From contig CAYTID010000010.1 in assembly GCA_964437735.1 (NCBI GenBank), positions 1 to 42,021 of the forward strand: DNA of 42,021 nt, read 5' to 3'. The notes under the pieces are model-generated. The model was not told the origin of the DNA, did not search any database, and saw only the letters and a program-made list of their open reading frames with translations. Below are positions 18,235-27,183 of this stretch, piece after piece (position 1 is the stretch's first letter; every line of letters starts with the position of its first letter). Source of the DNA: CAYTID01 sp964437735 (GTDB lineage Bacteria > Bacteroidota > Ignavibacteria > UBA10030 > BY39). The translations under genes were made by a program, and so were the position numbers.

Positions 18235-19500
18235 TTGGAGATTTATATTAAACGGCTACTTATTATTTGGATTTTCGGCTTTTGTCGTTTAGCAATATTT
18301 TCCCAGGAAACAATTCCTGAGAGCGAAGTTATTTTACTTACTAGAGGTGCTTCATCATCTAATCAACAGACGGTGTTTGAAATCAATCCTCTTGTTTATG
18401 AGTCAGTAATAGACAATGCTCCAGTTAGTTTTTTGACAACTACATATAGTTATATGTCAACGTTTGGTTGTAAAGTCGGTGTTCGATCATCCGGCACTAA
18501 TGTAAAATTAAAAGGAAATGTGAGTTGCGCAAACTCTGGATTAGAATATATATTTTTAAATGAAACTTGGGAAGGAGGTCCATCGTGTTCGGGTAATGCT
18601 GAATATAGACCCTTTGCGAATGCTTTGTATGAAGTCAAAATCAAAGTTGATAATATTGAAAATTTTAAGTTCCTTCTAGATACCAGGCATAATAGTTTGC
18701 CTAATGGCTGTGATAACAATTGCAGCGGCAATGATATTTCTATTGTTTATTTTATAAATACTAATACGGTTGGCGCTATTGGAGGTTATTGGACAGGCAG
18801 AGGTGAACTAAAAAACATTTATTATGGACATTATTATACCTGGTGGGAATTGAGGGAAAATAACTGCAGTGTTGCTCTGAGTATATTTAATGAAGAATAT
18901 ATGCCAATTTTATTGGAACCAGTGAACCAAAATTACCATCCGTATATTCAATGGACAAAGGCTAATAATTCTCAAGCTCAAGAAAGATTTCAATTATATG
19001 ATCTGCAGCGCTCAATCAACAATGGGCCATTTTCTTCCATTTTCCAAACAGATAACTTTAATACTACTTCCTATCTAGATTATGGTGTGTATTGGGTACC
19101 AAATCAATATGCTGTTACTGTTCTTTACAGAATTACAGCTATATATGATTCTCCATTCATAGTAGATATGTCAAATTATCAAAAAATTTCTACTGTTGAC
19201 CAATGGTTATGGAAATCATCTTCCAGTAAAATAAATCAAGAATATTTAGTGAGTCAAAATTATCCAAATCCATTTAATTCTTTTACACGAATTCTTTACC
19301 AAATTCAGAGTGGAGGATTTGTAAATCTGGTTATCTATGATGTTTTAGGAAGAGAATTAAGAAGTTTAGTTAATGAATTTAAAGAACAAGGTGAATACTT
19401 CGTAGATTTTGATGGTGTAACCTTCAATAGCGGATTATATATTTACACTATAAAATTAAATAATTACACTGTAACAAAACAAATGTTACTGCTCAAATGA
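18235..19500 (+). CDS. T9SS-secreted protein of unknown function, type A sorting domain
   Basis: A 421-residue exported protein. The only conventional start in place is TTG at 18235, but this TTG is part of TTGGAG, which looks like the ribosome-binding site. The natural signal peptide KRLLIIWIFGFCRLAIFSQ begins at the ATT codon at 18247, six bases after GGAG. The middle (residues ~30-330) is rich in Cys, Asn, Ser and aromatic residues, with pairs such as FGCKVGV, NVSCANSG, GCDNNCSGND and ENNCSVAL that may form disulphides. I recognise no domain. The last ~80 residues are a type A T9SS domain (NYPNPFNSFTRILYQIQ, VIYDVLGRELRSLVN, SGLYIYTIKL, KQMLLLK). The stop overlaps the next gene's start by four bases. 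Confidence 0.85.
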   Translation: MEIYIKRLLIIWIFGFCRLAIFSQETIPESEVILLTRGASSSNQQTVFEINPLVYESVIDNAPVSFLTTTYSYMSTFGCKVGVRSSGTNVKLKGNVSCANSGLEYIFLNETWEGGPSCSGNAEYRPFANALYEVKIKVDNIENFKFLLDTRHNSLPNGCDNNCSGNDISIVYFINTNTVGAIGGYWTGRGELKNIYYGHYYTWWELRENNCSVALSIFNEEYMPILLEPVNQNYHPYIQWTKANNSQAQERFQLYDLQRSINNGPFSSIFQTDNFNTTSYLDYGVYWVPNQYAVTVLYRITAIYDSPFIVDMSNYQKISTVDQWLWKSSSSKINQEYLVSQNYPNPFNSFTRILYQIQSGGFVNLVIYDVLGRELRSLVNEFKEQGEYFVDFDGVTFNSGLYIYTIKLNNYTVTKQMLLLK

Positions 19501-20978
19501 AGTTTATACTATTTTTATTGTGCTTAACAGTATCAGTTTATCCTCAGATTAATACTAAAATATATCCATTTGATGGAAATTCATATGATAGATTTGGTTA
19601 TAAACTTTCTGTAGATACTAACTTTTTGGCAATTTCTTCCCAAAAAGATCTTCAACGTGGCGTCGTATATATTTATTCGATCAAAGATACAATTAAATTT
19701 GTTCAAAAAATTCAACCAGACTCATCTTATACGCGTTATTTTTTTGGTTCTCCTGTTCTATTCGCCGATTCCTTTCTCTTTATTGGTGCAAATTTAAAAG
19801 TATTTATTTATAAAAAGTACCGAGATTCATGCTTTCAAAAAATTGATTTTTTACAACCTCCGGACATCACACAAGGTTATGGTAGAGCAATATCTGAGTT
19901 CAATAAAAATTTGTTTATCGGTTCGTATCAAGATGGTAATCATGACAAGGGTGCGGCATACTATTATAAATATACTGACAACGGTTGGGTATTTTCACAG
20001 AAACTAAATCCAAGCATTGCAGAGAAAAACGCCCATTTTGGAAATAGAGTAGTTCACACAGACCAATTTGCAGTTATTTCTGCGCCTGGTGATGGATTTG
20101 AAAGTGGTCCCTTCAGAGGCTCAGCCTTTCTTTTCGGAAAAACAGATAGTGGTTGGGTTGAAAGACAAAAAATTTTACCTCCGGATTCCAGCTACTATCA
20201 GTTGTTTGGTATTGACCTTGCTCTGGATAAAAAGCGGATAGCCATAGGAGCTGTTGGCAATGTATTGAATCCTGCTTACACGGGGAGAATATATATTTAT
20301 GAAATTAACAACGAAGGATTAGCAGAGCTTCAAGATTCCATTTTTGGATCAGATAATTTTCCAGGGAACAATTTCGGGGGGAGTTTTAAATTAAGAGGAG
20401 ACAGTCTATTCGTTGGGGCATGTGGGAATGAATATATGAAATCGCCGAATAATGTTAAAGATCAGAGAAACTGGGCATATCTTTTTGTAAAATCAATTAC
20501 TCGCTGGGAGGAAAAACTAATATTTGCTCCATCAGATCCTCATCCTCAAAACGTATTTGGTTACGCAGTCGATTTTTTAAATGGGAAATTTTTGGTCGGA
20601 TCACCTGGCGACCCAACTAACGGATTTCAAAGCGGAGCAGCATACCTTTTTCAGCCGAATCCTACGATAATTACAAATGAAGGACGTTTTCCAAACTGTA
20701 TGTCCTTGTTTCAAAACTATCCAAATCCGTTTAATCCATTGACAATTATCAATTATCAATTGCCCCCGCCTGACGGACGGGCAGGAATTGATAATTGGAT
20801 AACATTAAAAGTGTACGATATTCTCGGTCGTGAGGTAGCGACACTTGTCGACGATTACAAATCGGCCGGTTATCACAAGGTTTCATGGGATGCGTCGAAC
20901 ATGCCGAGCGGAGTTTATATATATAAGCTTTCAGCGGGTGGATTTACGCATGTGAAGAAGATGATACTGGTAAAATAA
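19497..20978 (+). CDS. T9SS-secreted FG-GAP-like beta-propeller protein
   Basis: A 493-residue exported protein with a short signal peptide (MKFILFLLCLTVSVYPQ). Residues ~25-395 contain about six or seven FG-GAP-type blades with the recurring pattern FG-x-x-(V/L/D)...(I/V)G(A/S)...G-x-(A/V)-Y(L/I)(F/Y), for example DRFGYKLSVDTNFLAISSQ, HFGNRVVHTDQFAVISAP and NVFGYAVDFLNGKFLVGSP. This predicts a beta-propeller used for binding at the surface. The C-terminus is a type A T9SS domain (NYPNPFNPLTIINYQLP ... VKKMILVK). Within it, a short GC-rich palindromic sequence adds residues PPDGRAGIDN between two strands. It starts inside the previous gene's stop codon (ATGA), so the two are translationally coupled. 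Confidence 0.88.
   Translation: MKFILFLLCLTVSVYPQINTKIYPFDGNSYDRFGYKLSVDTNFLAISSQKDLQRGVVYIYSIKDTIKFVQKIQPDSSYTRYFFGSPVLFADSFLFIGANLKVFIYKKYRDSCFQKIDFLQPPDITQGYGRAISEFNKNLFIGSYQDGNHDKGAAYYYKYTDNGWVFSQKLNPSIAEKNAHFGNRVVHTDQFAVISAPGDGFESGPFRGSAFLFGKTDSGWVERQKILPPDSSYYQLFGIDLALDKKRIAIGAVGNVLNPAYTGRIYIYEINNEGLAELQDSIFGSDNFPGNNFGGSFKLRGDSLFVGACGNEYMKSPNNVKDQRNWAYLFVKSITRWEEKLIFAPSDPHPQNVFGYAVDFLNGKFLVGSPGDPTNGFQSGAAYLFQPNPTIITNEGRFPNCMSLFQNYPNPFNPLTIINYQLPPPDGRAGIDNWITLKVYDILGREVATLVDDYKSAGYHKVSWDASNMPSGVYIYKLSAGGFTHVKKMILVK
20751..20796. repeat. GC-rich hairpin repeat inserted in frame in a T9SS sorting domain
   Basis: Perfect 11-bp inverted arms AATTATCAATT (20751-20761) and AATTGATAATT (20786-20796) enclose a GC-rich core, 20762-20785, containing CCCGCCTGACGGACGGGCAGG. 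The core stands out sharply from the AT-rich gene. It codes for the loop residues PPDGRAG, and compared with the other sorting domains in the window it lengthens this loop by about eight to ten residues. Confidence 0.65.
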
Positions 20979-21071
20979 TGTTTAAATAGAAAATCTCTTG
21001 CAATATAAACTTTAAAACCTTAAATTCTAATAGTCCGTCTCCCGAATATACGCAAATCCGTGGGGTGGACT

Positions 21072-23642
21072 ATGAAATATTTAATCTTCTTCCTTATATT
21101 TTCGACAACAAATCTGCTTTCACAATTTTCAAAATTTCCTTATTTTCAGAATTTTGACAGCAGCTACATTATACCGCCTGCTTTGCCGGCAAGCTGGAGT
21201 TCCACACAAAACCGTACGCCGGGTACGAATGATTTTACATCCACAACATCGACCACAAATTCGCCTCCGAACACAGTAGTTTCAACAAATGCACGTATAA
21301 CTCAAAGTTTAATTTCCCCAACGGTAAATTTTTCAAACCGACTTGCAGATTCGATAAAATTTTTCGAGCGGCGTTCTTCTACGCATGATTCAGGATTGCT
21401 ATTAGAAGCTTCAATAGACGGAGGTCTTAATTACAATATTGTAATCGGAGATACTTTAAAATATGCCGGACATACAAACTTTTTTCAAAGACGCTTTTCT
21501 ATTCCGACAATATTAAATAATCAATCAAATGTCAGATTCAGATGGAGGGTCGTTGGAAACGGCAACGGCTCAACAGGCACAATAAGATTTGATGATATTG
21601 AAATATCCGTTAAGACATTACTGGATATCGGAATAATTAATATGAATTATTCCCCCTTGTTTCCTGTCAGAGGTGATACGGCTCAGATTACAATAACTAT
21701 AAAAAATTTTGGCTTGCAGACAATAAATAATTTTTCAGTAAGTTATTACACCGACCTCAATACGGATTCCACGGCTCAGCCCGGTGAATTGTTTTTTTCT
21801 GGAAATTTCAATGTTATGCTGGGACAAAACGATACACTCAGAACATCTGTCAATCTCCCCTGGATGAATTTAAGCGAACTTCAGATGATTGCTCTGGTCA
21901 ATCTAACAGGAGACGAGTTTCCGGCAAACGACAAAAAGATAATTAAAATACTTTACAGACAAAAAAAACATTCTATAATTGTTAATGAGATAATGTACAA
22001 ACCCGCAGCGCCTGAGCCGGAATGGATCGAAATAATGAATGCTTCCGAAGACTCGATTAATCTGAAAAATTGGAAAATATCCGACAGTAAAACCTCTTCG
22101 CGAGCAGCAATTACAACGCAGGACAATTTTCTTAAGCCCTATAATTTTGCCGTGATAACAAAAGACACTACAAATTTATTTGAGGTAAGACCATTTATTC
22201 CGGGAAAAATTTTTACAACAACTTCACTTGCAACTTTTAACAACGATAGTGATGCAGTCGTGATTTTTGACCAGTTCGGTATAATTGTCGATAGTGTTTT
22301 TTACAGATCAAATTGGGGCGGGTCAGGCGGGCAATCATTGGAACGGATTGAATATTCTATAAGTAGTATCGACTCATCGAACTGGATTAGTTGTTTCGAT
22401 TCATCAGGGGCAACTCCGGGCAGGAAAAATTATTCAACACCTCTTGAGAACGATTTACGCGCTATCCGTATCTATTCAACCGCAACCGTTCCTTATCAGC
22501 CGGCGAATATATTTGTAGTTATAGGAAATTCAGGTAAAAATCCGGTTGCATCTTTTTCGGTTCACTTATTTCACGATTTGAATTCTGATTCCATTCCACA
22601 GCAATCTGAAAAAACTGTTACGGACATCTTTAATGGAATTATTAATTATAAGGATTCTGTAAAAATAAAATTGACATGGCAGGAACCCGGCTTTGGGATT
22701 AAACCTTTAATCGCCCTTGTAGACTATAATACAGATCAAAGGATCAGTAATAATATTGCCTATACGAAGTTGTTTTTTAGCTATCCGGAAAAATCTTTAG
22801 TAGTTAATGAAATCATGTACGCCCCGCTGACAGGAAATTGTGAATATGTGGAATTATATAACCGTGCTCAATATTCCGTTTTAATGAAAGAGTGGAAATT
22901 ACATGACATACCCGATAACTCCGGAAAAGCGAATGAATTTAAACTTGGCAATTCAAATATAATTGTAAATCCCGGAGAGTATCTCGTTCTTGCGGCAGAT
23001 TCAGCATTATTTACTCAATTCACTTATCTGGCGGATCCATTTGAAAAATCCAAAATTCATATTTTTAATAAAAGCAGCCTGAGTCTGAATAACGAAGGGG
23101 ATGCCGTCGTTATTAAAGATTTGGCATCTTCAAAAATTGACAGTGTTATGTATTCACCAAAGTGGCACAATCCCGAACTTAGCGACGTGAGCGGCAGAGC
23201 GCTCGAAAGAATAAATCACGATCTTCCCGCGAACGATCCTCGGAACTGGAGTTCGTGCGCAAATCCAATCGGTGGAACACCGGGGCGAAAAAATTCCATT
23301 CATGCGGAAAATATTCAGAGTTCCGCCTCTTTGATCTTTACTCCAAATCCTTTTTCACCCGATGGCGACGGGTATGAGGATCACTGTGTGATTTCTTATA
23401 ATCTTTCTTCATCTGTTTCAATGATTCGCTTAAGAATTTTCGATGCGAAAGGACGTTTGATCCGCACTCTTGTTAATAATGAGCCGAGCGGATCTAGCGG
23501 ACAAATCATTTGGGACGGGATGAATGATAACCGTGAGAAAGTACAAATAGGAATTTATATTGTTTTCTTTGAAGCTTTTGAAATTGGCGGAGGAACGCTC
23601 AACGTCCTGAAAGGAGCTTTAGTTGTTGCAACGAAATTATAA
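21072..23642 (+). CDS. Secreted lamin-tail-domain protein with CARDB-like repeats and FlgD-like C-terminus
   Basis: An 856-residue exported protein; I use the ATG at 21072 rather than the in-frame GTG at 21060, because MKYLIFFLIFSTTNLLSQ is the signal peptide. Residues ~20-185 are a MAM/cleaved-adhesin-like beta-sandwich (GTIRFDDIEI). Then two near-duplicate halves follow, each a CARDB-like domain (DIGIINMNYSPLFPVRGDTA; NDLRAIRIYSTATVPYQPAN) plus a lamin-tail domain. The latter have IIVNEIMYKPAAPEPEWIEI and LVVNEIMYAPLTGNCEYVEL. Each half closes with a similar SNWISCFDSSGATPGRKN or RNWSSCANPIGGTPGRKN. The last ~95 residues are FlgD-like/type-B-like (NPFSPDGDGYED ... IWDGMNDNREKVQIGIYIV), unlike the type A tails of neighbours. 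The role is probably surface adhesion or extracellular DNA or matrix binding, by family only. Confidence 0.85.
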   Translation: MKYLIFFLIFSTTNLLSQFSKFPYFQNFDSSYIIPPALPASWSSTQNRTPGTNDFTSTTSTTNSPPNTVVSTNARITQSLISPTVNFSNRLADSIKFFERRSSTHDSGLLLEASIDGGLNYNIVIGDTLKYAGHTNFFQRRFSIPTILNNQSNVRFRWRVVGNGNGSTGTIRFDDIEISVKTLLDIGIINMNYSPLFPVRGDTAQITITIKNFGLQTINNFSVSYYTDLNTDSTAQPGELFFSGNFNVMLGQNDTLRTSVNLPWMNLSELQMIALVNLTGDEFPANDKKIIKILYRQKKHSIIVNEIMYKPAAPEPEWIEIMNASEDSINLKNWKISDSKTSSRAAITTQDNFLKPYNFAVITKDTTNLFEVRPFIPGKIFTTTSLATFNNDSDAVVIFDQFGIIVDSVFYRSNWGGSGGQSLERIEYSISSIDSSNWISCFDSSGATPGRKNYSTPLENDLRAIRIYSTATVPYQPANIFVVIGNSGKNPVASFSVHLFHDLNSDSIPQQSEKTVTDIFNGIINYKDSVKIKLTWQEPGFGIKPLIALVDYNTDQRISNNIAYTKLFFSYPEKSLVVNEIMYAPLTGNCEYVELYNRAQYSVLMKEWKLHDIPDNSGKANEFKLGNSNIIVNPGEYLVLAADSALFTQFTYLADPFEKSKIHIFNKSSLSLNNEGDAVVIKDLASSKIDSVMYSPKWHNPELSDVSGRALERINHDLPANDPRNWSSCANPIGGTPGRKNSIHAENIQSSASLIFTPNPFSPDGDGYEDHCVISYNLSSSVSMIRLRIFDAKGRLIRTLVNNEPSGSSGQIIWDGMNDNREKVQIGIYIVFFEAFEIGGGTLNVLKGALVVATKL

Positions 23643-23699
23643 TTTGAAAATAATTTTGGTGTTTCGTGTTGGGCGTGGTAAAAATAAATTAGTAATTGA

Positions 23700-26216
23700 C
23701 TAATAAGTTGTTCTCTGTTTCGTAATTTTAACGTCTTGAAGTTGAGATGCCTTCACACGGATTTCTAATCTGTAATGTCTATAATAACCGATTGGTACCC
23801 ACGAAAAATTCATTACCCAACAGTGAAGGTCACGGTCAATTTGTACACTCGGTGCTGAAATCTCTTTCCTTATTAAATCATAATTCCCGCTTACCCTGAA
23901 TTTCCAGCTTTCGGTTAAATTAAAATCAAGCGAAGCACTGATATTGGCAGATCGGTTTTTAAAAGTTGGAACAAAACTTTCAGAAAAATTCCAGCTAAAC
24001 GACAATTGCCACGGCAGGCTGAAATCGGGTTCTTCCCTCTGATACATATCGAAATATCCGCTTTGTGTTTCTGCTAATGTATCGATTTTAGCTTTAACCT
24101 CTTCTTTTTTCTTTCTTTCACCTGAGAGTGAGGTCGATAGGCTGATTGAAAAATTTTCGAGTCTGGCTAATTTTCCCTCGTTTATTAAAAATTTGTTTAC
24201 AGCTCGTCTCGTAGTTTCATTAAATTGATATAAACTGAAACTGCTGAATCCGCTGAAATTTAACAGCTCTCCGATACTCGTGCGGTAACTTACTCCTATG
24301 TTTGAAAAATTTAAACTGTCGGCAGAAAAATTATAAGACATACCGGCATTGACATTTAACAGTTGAATTTTTCTTTCTTCTTCTCCCGATTTTGGTTTTA
24401 ATTTCATTTCAAACAAATTACCAACTTCCAAGTTAGCAAGCATTTGTTTTCGTCCGATAGTAGTACCGTAAATTTGCTTCGAATAAGTCAAGCCCAGATT
24501 TGGAGAGAGAGTATGCCGAAAAGCATTAACGCCTAATATGTTCGGCTGTATGATTCCGTACAAGCGTGTACTTGTCGAAACTCCCGTTGACAAAAATCCC
24601 GATGCGAAGTGTTCTTCCTCCTTGACATTAATTAACGTACTATCTTCTTTACTTCCGGAAGGTATCTGACTATTTATTTGAGTTCGCTCATCCCTGAAAG
24701 AAAAATTCGGAGTCACAGTAAAATATCCGAATTTTGGAGAAATACTTATACTCGTTCCTTGATTCAATGTCAATCTCGTATCCCGTCTGAAATCTTCAAC
24801 GTTGCCAAATAATGGGAGTGACCCGTTTTGAGTTCCTATGCGAATATTTGAAACCGTTACCGGAACCTTAGTTCTTGAATGTGAAAACTGAGAATTGTAG
24901 TTATATCCTATCTGCTCATACCAGTTGAGTTCACCGACCGCATTTTTCCGCCTGAACGGATAAGTTTGACTCCTGTTAAAACTGATTGCTGGTAATATTT
25001 CATCAATTCTTCCGTTGGTAAGAGTTTGAGTTCTGGAGATATTTATAGAACCGCTGTTCGATGTCCCCTCCCATACCTTCGACAAAGTAGCGTTTGAATA
25101 AATTGACTGTTGCAGGGCTTCGTAAAGATTATTTGTCAACCGGAAATTATTGTTGCTCATGAAAGAAAAATTTACATCAGCGCGCATTGTGGGATTGATC
25201 TCCTGATTATGTCTGATCTGTACATGATATCCTTCTTCAGTAAGATAATTCGGATCCCCCTTTTCTCCTGCGATAAAACGTTTATAAGTTCCCGAAATTC
25301 CTCCTGAAAATTCATACCTGAGTATGTATTTAAAATCTGTATTTAGAAGATAACTTCCGTTCGTATACCAGTCTCCATGAAGTGCAATATCTGTATAATC
25401 GCTCATCGCCCAAAAGTACCCGATTCTTTTTAGGAATCTGCCGCGTGTTGCATCCTCACCGTAAGCGGGAGCAAAGAATCCCGATCGCCTTCCGCCTTTG
25501 CTGGGAAAAACCCCGAACGGCAGCGCAAACACCGGAACATCGGCGATGTAAAAATAAATAGGTTCTGCAATTACCTTGTCCTTAACTATTAGTTTCATTC
25601 TCGGCGACATAAAATAGAAATGAGGATGTTCCTTATCGCAAGTCGTATATTTTCCGTCTTTTATGAATAATATATACCGGTCAATTTTTTTAACTTTACT
25701 CCCGTAATAGAAACCATCGTCAGCTTTTGTGTCGGCGAGCGTGATGTTTCCCTTTTGAGTTTTAAAATTATAAAGTAATTTATGCCCGTGAAATTCTTCA
25801 CCGGCATCTATCATTATCGGATTTCCGGTAAACTTTACGCCGCTAGTATCCGATGTATCTACGATTCCCGTTGCATCCAATATTGCAGTATCCCAGTTTA
25901 TGTTAATACGTTCCGATTTTAGTTCCATTAACCGGTATTTAATATTTCCGCTGCCGTATAACATCATTTTTCTGTTTTTTATCGAATAAATAATCGAATC
26001 GGTGGAAGTATACGAAATAACTGTGTCGATGCCGCTTCCGGCAGTAACTGTATCTTTTTGAATAATTGAGGGTTCAAATATTTGGGAAGATTCTGTCCTC
26101 AAAAGCGAATCATAAATTGCTTTTTCCTGTCCATTTATTTGACATACTGCAGAAAAAAATAAATATAATACAATTAAGTATTCGGTTAAGGTTATATATT
26201 TAGTTTTCAGATTCAA
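23700..26216 (-). CDS. LptD-like LPS-assembly outer membrane protein
   Basis: An 838-residue outer-membrane protein predicted to insert lipopolysaccharide into the outer leaflet. A signal sequence (residues ~1-30) is followed by an OstA/LptD N-terminal jellyroll-like region at ~75-210, with repeated strands such as MLYGSGNIKYRLMELKSERI and ITLADTKADDGFYYGSKV. Next come FYFIADVPVFALPFGVFPSKGGRRSGFFAPAYGED-type residues around 225-260, the recognisable LptD signature. The rest is a beta-barrel with alternating aromatic strands to the end. Length is typical for the FCB-group version. The start codon is a TTG, one base after the ROK kinase stop. GGAT lies upstream, so it is probably translated by coupling. 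It is the last gene of a four-gene unit. Confidence 0.85.
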   Translation of the reverse strand: MNLKTKYITLTEYLIVLYLFFSAVCQINGQEKAIYDSLLRTESSQIFEPSIIQKDTVTAGSGIDTVISYTSTDSIIYSIKNRKMMLYGSGNIKYRLMELKSERININWDTAILDATGIVDTSDTSGVKFTGNPIMIDAGEEFHGHKLLYNFKTQKGNITLADTKADDGFYYGSKVKKIDRYILFIKDGKYTTCDKEHPHFYFMSPRMKLIVKDKVIAEPIYFYIADVPVFALPFGVFPSKGGRRSGFFAPAYGEDATRGRFLKRIGYFWAMSDYTDIALHGDWYTNGSYLLNTDFKYILRYEFSGGISGTYKRFIAGEKGDPNYLTEEGYHVQIRHNQEINPTMRADVNFSFMSNNNFRLTNNLYEALQQSIYSNATLSKVWEGTSNSGSINISRTQTLTNGRIDEILPAISFNRSQTYPFRRKNAVGELNWYEQIGYNYNSQFSHSRTKVPVTVSNIRIGTQNGSLPLFGNVEDFRRDTRLTLNQGTSISISPKFGYFTVTPNFSFRDERTQINSQIPSGSKEDSTLINVKEEEHFASGFLSTGVSTSTRLYGIIQPNILGVNAFRHTLSPNLGLTYSKQIYGTTIGRKQMLANLEVGNLFEMKLKPKSGEEERKIQLLNVNAGMSYNFSADSLNFSNIGVSYRTSIGELLNFSGFSSFSLYQFNETTRRAVNKFLINEGKLARLENFSISLSTSLSGERKKKEEVKAKIDTLAETQSGYFDMYQREEPDFSLPWQLSFSWNFSESFVPTFKNRSANISASLDFNLTESWKFRVSGNYDLIRKEISAPSVQIDRDLHCWVMNFSWVPIGYYRHYRLEIRVKASQLQDVKITKQRTTY

Positions 26217-26217
26217 A

Positions 26218-27183
26218 TTATCTATCCATTACTAAATTTGCCGCACCGAGAATACCCGCTGTATTTCCCAGTTTAGCCGGAATAACACGCACGTCATTTT
26301 TTATAGATTGAAGCACACGGCTTTTTACTCTATTTCTTATCTCATCGAACACATATTCACCTACTAAGGAAACGCCGCCGCCTATAACAGCAAGGCGTAA
26401 GTCGAGAATATTAAAGACAGATGCAATTGCAACTCCTAAAAAATTTCCTGCTTCCAATAAAATATTTTTTGCAAATTCATCTCCTTGTTCAGCCGCTACC
26501 GAAATTATGTACGGCTCAATCAAATCCATGTTTCCATTTACTAAACTTTTAATCGCGGATGGGCGAACATAAGGAATATTTGCCATTTTTTGTTTAGTTC
26601 GTTCCGACAGATATTTTTGACCGATATAGCTCTCAATACACCCGTAATTTCCGCAATTACACTTTGGTCCGTTTAAATCAATTGTTGTATGTCCGATTTC
26701 ACCGGCTCCTCCCCCCGGGCCACGGTAAATTTTTCCGTCTAATATTATGCCGCCTCCGACACCGGTACCCCAAATGACAAACAGAAAATTTTTTTCTCCT
26801 GCGCCGGCGCCGAACTTTGCCTCGCCCAGAGCCGCTGCATTCGCATCGTTCTCAATAACGACGGGAAGATTAAATTCTTTTCGGATCACTTCACCTAAAT
26901 CAATTTCATTCCAATCAGAAAAGTTAGGTGGATATTTCACTGTACTGTTATCCGGAGCCACAATTCCCGGCGCGCCTACTCCGATTCCGGTAATTGGAAA
27001 TCCTTTATGATTATTCATCAACTCGCTAATCGAATAGAATACCTGCTGAAAAACCATACGGGGTCCTTTGTTGGCAAGTGTATCAACTTTTATCTGACTT
27101 AAAATTGAACCTGTGGGATCAACAATTCCTGATTTAATCGTTGTAGCCCCGATGTCGATTCCGATTGAAAAATTGTTTGTCAT
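26218..27183 (-). CDS. ROK family sugar kinase, probable glucokinase
   Basis: Phosphorylates glucose or a related hexose with ATP. The 321-residue protein has the N-terminal phosphate loop IGIDIGATTIKSGIVD, the sugar-binding IENDANAAALGEAKFGAG, and GTGVGGGIILDGKIYRG. It also has the ROK zinc motif HTTIDLNGPKCNCGNYGCIE (C-x-C-G-x2-G-C-x-E). These favour a bacterial ROK glucokinase over a repressor, as there is no N-terminal helix-turn-helix. I start at ATG 27183, which overlaps the rarA stop by four bases (ATGA); a TTG five codons upstream is less likely. Its placement between rarA and an lptD-like gene gives little functional hint, since the grouping looks like simple cotranscription. Confidence 0.9.
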   Translation of the reverse strand: MTNNFSIGIDIGATTIKSGIVDPTGSILSQIKVDTLANKGPRMVFQQVFYSISELMNNHKGFPITGIGVGAPGIVAPDNSTVKYPPNFSDWNEIDLGEVIRKEFNLPVVIENDANAAALGEAKFGAGAGEKNFLFVIWGTGVGGGIILDGKIYRGPGGGAGEIGHTTIDLNGPKCNCGNYGCIESYIGQKYLSERTKQKMANIPYVRPSAIKSLVNGNMDLIEPYIISVAAEQGDEFAKNILLEAGNFLGVAIASVFNILDLRLAVIGGGVSLVGEYVFDEIRNRVKSRVLQSIKNDVRVIPAKLGNTAGILGAANLVMDR

